Source: an uncultured Clostridia bacterium
Lineage (GTDB): Bacteria > Bacillota > Clostridia > Oscillospirales > CAG-272
DNA: 50,128 bases
Reading direction: 5' to 3'
Assembly (NCBI GenBank): GCA_944393415.1
Contig: CALYAD010000071.1
Coordinates: 1 to 50,128 of the forward strand
Both the position numbers and the translations under genes were made by a program. The notes beneath the pieces were generated by a model. The model saw only the letters and a program-made list of their open reading frames with translations, did no database searches and was not told the origin of the DNA. Of this stretch, positions 46,850 through 50,128 are shown in pieces (the stretch's first letter is position 1; each line of letters opens with the position of its first letter).

Positions 46850-47873
46850 AATAATATGCGTCGTCCGGTAGCGCTCCTCCAACCGACGAGGCGTTGGCGT
46901 CATAGAGAACGCCGAGCATAGCGGATACCGCGCTCTTCATATCGCTTCCCGTTATGCAGACCACGTTCGAGCGCGGGATGGAATTTTCCGCCATGGTCTT
47001 ATTGGCTATAATCCCGAACTCAACTACAAGCTCCGCTGCGGCCGAGGTGTTTTCCTGCACATACTTTACCCCCTCCGCGTATTCTCTCAAAAACTCCTCT
47101 ACCTCTTCTTTATGACTGTCGGCAAAGGCTTTGTTGACAACCAGGCACCCCTGAATCAGCTGTGTGTCGGACACCTTATCCCATTCTGAGGTTACATCAA
47201 AGATTATTTTCAGATCAGCGTTCTGAGCAAGCGCGGAAGTTGTGGCAGGCTCAGGAAGCATCGCGTATCCGCCGTCCTTAAGCATGGCCGCAAGCGCTGT
47301 GTTGCCGTCCGGATAATAAATTACCTCAACGTCTTCTCCCGCCGTAAGACCGTTCTCCTCAAGTATAAAATCAAGAATATATTCCGGAGTCGATGCCTGA
47401 CCCGTTGTATGGATAGTTTCGCCTTCAAGGGCTTTTATGTCTGATAGCTCTTCCTTTCCGACTATGGAAAGCACCCCAAGCGCGTTTGCCGCCAGAACCT
47501 GTATCTTTCCTTCGCTCTTATTGTAGAGAGTTGCGCCCGCGTTTATCGGAAGCGCCGCTATATCGAGAGTACCGTTTATTATATCGTTATTGAGATTTCC
47601 GACAGACGCTGTCTCATAAAGGGTAACGCTGTATTTACCGTCAGTTGCGCCGGTCTGGGCGTCCTTCATGAATTTAACGGCTCCGATCCCCGTCGGGCCT
47701 TTCAATACGCCGACTTTTATCTCAACCTTTTCGCTCCCGTTGTCTCCGTTATTTTCCCCATTGTTTTCACCGTTGTCGATATTCGGATCATCCTTGCCCT
47801 GATCACACGCCGTAAGCGAAAACAGCATTGCAAAGCAAAGCACAAGACAAAGAATACTTAAGAATTTTTTCAT
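46836..47873 (-). CDS. ABC transporter substrate-binding lipoprotein (NMT1/SsuA-like)
   Basis: A 345-residue solute-binding protein. Signal peptide and lipobox LTAC give lipidation at about residue 23, then a low-complexity Asp/Asn/Gly linker (NGENNGENNGDNGSE). The mature domain begins KVGVLKGPTGIGAVKFMKD and has GTLDIAALPINAGATLYNK and TGQASTPEYIL, found in a clostridial subgroup of the COG0715 family whose ligand is not known to me. ATG at 47873 follows GAAAGGAA. It is preceded by the Crp/Fnr-type gene and a palindrome at 47906-47933. Confidence 0.9.
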   Translation of the reverse strand: MKKFLSILCLVLCFAMLFSLTACDQGKDDPNIDNGENNGENNGDNGSEKVEIKVGVLKGPTGIGAVKFMKDAQTGATDGKYSVTLYETASVGNLNNDIINGTLDIAALPINAGATLYNKSEGKIQVLAANALGVLSIVGKEELSDIKALEGETIHTTGQASTPEYILDFILEENGLTAGEDVEVIYYPDGNTALAAMLKDGGYAMLPEPATTSALAQNADLKIIFDVTSEWDKVSDTQLIQGCLVVNKAFADSHKEEVEEFLREYAEGVKYVQENTSAAAELVVEFGIIANKTMAENSIPRSNVVCITGSDMKSAVSAMLGVLYDANASSVGGALPDDAYYYVGG

Positions 47874-47905
47874 TTCAGTTTTCCTTTCATATTTAAGTAT
47901 TTATT

Positions 47906-47933
47906 ATGAAATCCCGTTTCGGGGTTATTTCAT
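47906..47933 (-). promoter_or_regulatory. 28-bp palindrome between the Crp/Fnr gene and the ABC operon
   Basis: ATGAAAT-CCC/GGG-ATTTCAT arms, 33 bp before the binding-protein ATG. It may be an operator for the neighbouring regulator or a hairpin controlling readthrough. Confidence 0.5.
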
Positions 47934-47952
47934 CACATTAAAAATATTGCTT

Positions 47953-48636
47953 TCAAAGCAGACCGTTTGCCACATCTGACAGCTCGTCTCTGTTCTTTAT
48001 TATTATATCCGAGCCGTTTCGCTCTATTACTCCGATGTCGGTAAGCGAATCAAATGCCCGGTAAAGCGATGCCCGGCTGATATCCAGCATATCGGCAAGT
48101 TTTGTAAAAGACACGCTCACCCTCATATGTCCCTCTCCGTTTTCATCTGACTGAAGGATGTGAAACGCAAGCCTTGCCTCCGCGCTTCCGCAGGTATACG
48201 CTTTTATACGTATATTCAGAAACCGGATCCTCGACGTAAGAAAACGTATGTAGCTTTCCGCAAAATCCGGATCTTTTCTTATAAGGTCGCGTATTTTTTC
48301 CGTTCTGATAAATACCGCTTTCGAGGCGGTTCTTGCTGTGAGCTCTGAGATCGCGTCTCCCTTGTCATAAACGGATACCACCCCGGCGACGGAGCCCTGA
48401 CCCAGCATCCGCATAAGCACCCTTTTTTCACCGACAGATTTTATCACCGCCACGCTTCCTGAAGCTATAACGGTAATATAAGCGCCATCTTCCGTTTCGC
48501 TTTCCGGCGCCACTCTCTGTCCCGGGGAAAAACAGCGAAAAACGGCATTCTCCGCAAGCTGAAGAAGATTTTCTTTAGAAAGAGCTGATAACAGCGGCAC
48601 CATGACAAGAATTCCGGCAATATCCTCAGTATCCAA
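47953..48636 (-). CDS. Crp/Fnr family transcriptional regulator
   Basis: A 227-residue regulator. The N-terminal cyclic-nucleotide-binding-type beta barrel spans about 15-125 (CFSPGQRVAPESETEDGAYITVIASGSVAVIK) and the C-terminal helix-turn-helix is VSFTKLADMLDISRASLYRAFDSLTDIGVIER. There is no Fnr-like N-terminal cysteine cluster, and the effector is unknown. Start is TTG at 48636 after GGAGGAG. It is the first gene before the ABC operon and most likely controls it. Confidence 0.92.
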   Translation of the reverse strand: MDTEDIAGILVMVPLLSALSKENLLQLAENAVFRCFSPGQRVAPESETEDGAYITVIASGSVAVIKSVGEKRVLMRMLGQGSVAGVVSVYDKGDAISELTARTASKAVFIRTEKIRDLIRKDPDFAESYIRFLTSRIRFLNIRIKAYTCGSAEARLAFHILQSDENGEGHMRVSVSFTKLADMLDISRASLYRAFDSLTDIGVIERNGSDIIIKNRDELSDVANGLL

Positions 48637-48681
48637 GCTTTCTCCTCCGTTCTATTACGCCAAACTGTCTCATTTGATACA

Positions 48682-48710
48682 ATTATAACACTGGTTACAC
48701 TCATTGTCAA
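48682..48710 (-). promoter_or_regulatory. Consensus promoter of the Crp/Fnr gene
   Basis: On the minus strand TTGACA (48710-48705), 17 bp, TATAAT (48687-48682), perfect consensus, 46 bp before the start codon. Confidence 0.85.
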
Positions 48711-48882
48711 CGGTCATATATAACATTTTTTTGTTTTTTTTCTATAAAAGATTAGTTCAAAACGTTGAATTTTGATTATATGACAACTCAACTGACTTTA
48801 TTTATTACATAATAAGTCGGAACAAGCGTACTTCTACTTTAAGAATTTACTATTATTTTTGTGTAACTTTTAATTATATCCC

Positions 48883-48911
48883 TTGACAGAAAATTAAAAT
48901 TATAATATAAT
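48883..48911 (+). promoter_or_regulatory. Consensus promoter of the DAHP synthase gene
   Basis: TTGACA (48883-48888), 17 bp, TATAAT (48906-48911). The remaining 48711-48882 is AT-rich with no other feature seen. Confidence 0.85.
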
Positions 48912-48953
48912 AAAAAGAGATATTTATATAATTTTGCGAAAGGAATGATAAAA

Positions 48954-49982
48954 ATGCCGATGCAGTTCGTCAGAAAGCTTCCCATACCGTTAGATACAAA
49001 AGAAAAATACCCCTTGTCTGCCGCGGCGGAGCTGAAAAAGGAGCAAAATGATGCGGAGATAAAAGCGGTCTTTGAAGGCAAGTCGAAAAAACTGCTGCTT
49101 ATTATCGGTCCCTGCTCGGCGGACAGCGAAGAACCGGTAATGGAATATGTTTACAGGTTAAAGAGGCTTGAGGAACAGGTTAAGGACAAACTGATGCTGA
49201 TACCGAGGATCTATACCAACAAGCCCCGCACCACCGGAGACGGTTATAAGGGTATGCTGCATCAGCCGGATCCCAGCGGTGAACCGAACGTATACAACGG
49301 AGTACTCGCGATCAGAAACCTTCATTCCCGCGTCCTCACCGAAACCGGACTCCCTACCGCCGACGAAATGCTCTATCCCTCTAACTATCGTTATCTATCA
49401 GACATAATTTCCTACGTGGCTGTCGGAGCACGCTCGGTGGAAAATCAGGAGCACCGCCTTGTCGCAAGCGGCATCGAGGTCCCGGTCGGAATGAAAAACC
49501 CCACCTCCGGCGATATTTCGGTTATGATGAACTCGATCACCGCCGCTCAGCACCCTCATTCCTTTATTTACCGTGGCTGGGAGGTCAAGACCACAGGCAA
49601 TCCCTGTGCCCACGCTATACTCCGAGGCTATGTAAATAAGCAGGGACAAAGTATGCCTAACTATCACTATGAAGACCTTGAACATCTTTGTGAAAATTAC
49701 GCGAAGCTCAACCTTAAGAACCCGGCAGTCATAGTCGACGCCAACCATTCAAACTCCGGCAAAAAATTTGACCAGCAGCCGCGTATCTGCAAAGAGGTCC
49801 TGCATTCCTGCCGCCACAACCAGGATATAAATAACCTTGTCAAAGGATTTATGATTGAAAGCTATCTTGAGGACGGCGCCCAGAAAATAGGCGACGGAGT
49901 TTTTGGTAAATCTATTACCGATCCCTGTCTTGGATGGGAAAAATCGGAACGTCTGATCTTAGATATTGCTTCTTTGATATAG
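48954..49982 (+). CDS. 3-deoxy-7-phosphoheptulonate synthase (AroF/G/H type)
   Basis: A 342-residue class I DAHP synthase joining phosphoenolpyruvate and erythrose 4-phosphate, the first shikimate pathway step. IIGPCSAD (about 50-57), RIYTNKPRTTGDGYKGM, ARSVENQEHR, GMKNPTSGD and VDANHSNSGKK are the substrate- and metal-binding motifs. ATG at 48954 follows GAAAGGAATGATAAA; the ATG at 48945 is too close to the ribosome site. It has its own promoter and is not next to other aromatic genes in this window. Confidence 0.96.
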   Translation: MPMQFVRKLPIPLDTKEKYPLSAAAELKKEQNDAEIKAVFEGKSKKLLLIIGPCSADSEEPVMEYVYRLKRLEEQVKDKLMLIPRIYTNKPRTTGDGYKGMLHQPDPSGEPNVYNGVLAIRNLHSRVLTETGLPTADEMLYPSNYRYLSDIISYVAVGARSVENQEHRLVASGIEVPVGMKNPTSGDISVMMNSITAAQHPHSFIYRGWEVKTTGNPCAHAILRGYVNKQGQSMPNYHYEDLEHLCENYAKLNLKNPAVIVDANHSNSGKKFDQQPRICKEVLHSCRHNQDINNLVKGFMIESYLEDGAQKIGDGVFGKSITDPCLGWEKSERLILDIASLI

Positions 49983-50086
49983 TTAAGAAATTCAATATTG
50001 TAAGAAGGGGCTGTCGCAAAAGCATTATAAGATGCGAGAGCGGCAGCTCTCTCATTCCTGTTTGCACAGGGAGCGGCATTCAAAAC

Positions 50087-50108
50087 AAAAAAAGCCTCTG
50101 TTGGAGGC
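50087..50108 (-). terminator. Intrinsic terminator for a minus-strand gene beyond the window
   Basis: On the minus strand GCCTC-CAACA-GAGGC followed by seven T (50093-50087). It implies a minus-strand gene ending to the right of the window. A GGGGCTGTCGCA motif and a GAGAGC-GGCA-GCTCTC hairpin (50036-50051) lie between it and the DAHP synthase gene. Confidence 0.65.
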
Positions 50109-50128
50109 AATATTAAGGACGACAAAAG

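Noticed and set aside
1..50128. tRNA or rRNA genes
   Set aside because: I looked for T-arm GTTCRANYC patterns and rRNA landmarks in gene-free stretches and saw none; a tRNAscan run would be the decisive check.

Overview
This 50.1 kb window looks like a chromosomal segment of an anaerobic Gram-positive bacterium of the class Clostridia, perhaps Oscillospirales or a relative. The evidence is the Firmicutes order SRP RNA-dnaX-ybaB-recR, a large Alu-domain SRP RNA, SpoVG, MecA, a PcrA helicase with a C-terminal RNA-polymerase-binding domain, a 4Fe-4S family 4 uracil-DNA glycosylase, and consensus sigma-A promoters. The species assignment is inference. No tRNA, rRNA, CRISPR array, transposase or prophage gene was seen.

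Layout. 0.2-7.3 kb (minus strand): a Gfo/Idh/MocA oxidoreductase and the replication/repair block pcrA, recR, ybaB, dnaX and the SRP RNA. 7.4-11.6 kb (plus): a MarR regulator, an iron alcohol dehydrogenase, a class 3 (fatty) aldehyde dehydrogenase and a YhhN/TMEM86 lysoplasmalogenase-like protein. Two copies of the same structured leader RNA and two identical-type MarR operators accompany them. I read this as a plasmalogen or fatty-aldehyde turnover operon. 11.7-13 kb: an MscS channel whose roughly 350-nt leader is two tandem copies of a structured repeat. 13.1-20.9 kb (plus): a GDP-D-rhamnose pathway (gmd, rmd), a coiled-coil protein, a double glycosyltransferase, a lipoprotein serpin, an iron-sulfur flavoprotein and a small ferredoxin-thioredoxin-reductase-like protein. 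21.3-27.5 kb (minus): sugar isomerase, a second Gfo/Idh/MocA enzyme, a secreted ComEC-like metallo-beta-lactamase lipoprotein, two unknown membrane proteins, an array of eight 47/48-bp tandem repeats, and ychF. 27.7-33.6 kb (plus): an OmpR-type two-component system, a TatD-linked-type radical SAM protein, and a class A penicillin-binding protein. 33.8-40.5 kb: small unknown membrane and secreted proteins, TcdA, a large lipoprotein, MurC, SpoVG (plus) and a cysteine-rich clostridial protein. 40.9-45.5 kb (plus): SDR, XRE regulator, MecA with an attenuator-like leader, UDG and a four-helix membrane protein. 45.5-50 kb: a Crp/Fnr-controlled ABC importer (minus) and DAHP synthase (plus).

The accessory interest is mostly non-coding. 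At least four dispersed repeat families occur in intergenic regions (R hairpins at gene 3' ends, the 145-nt mscS-leader element, a 130-bp element at both 0 and 41.7 kb, and GGGCTGTC hairpins). Two leaders look like undescribed cis-regulatory RNAs: the duplicated element of the aldehyde operon and the mutually exclusive hairpins ahead of mecA. All assignments come from reading sequence and motifs; no database search was possible.
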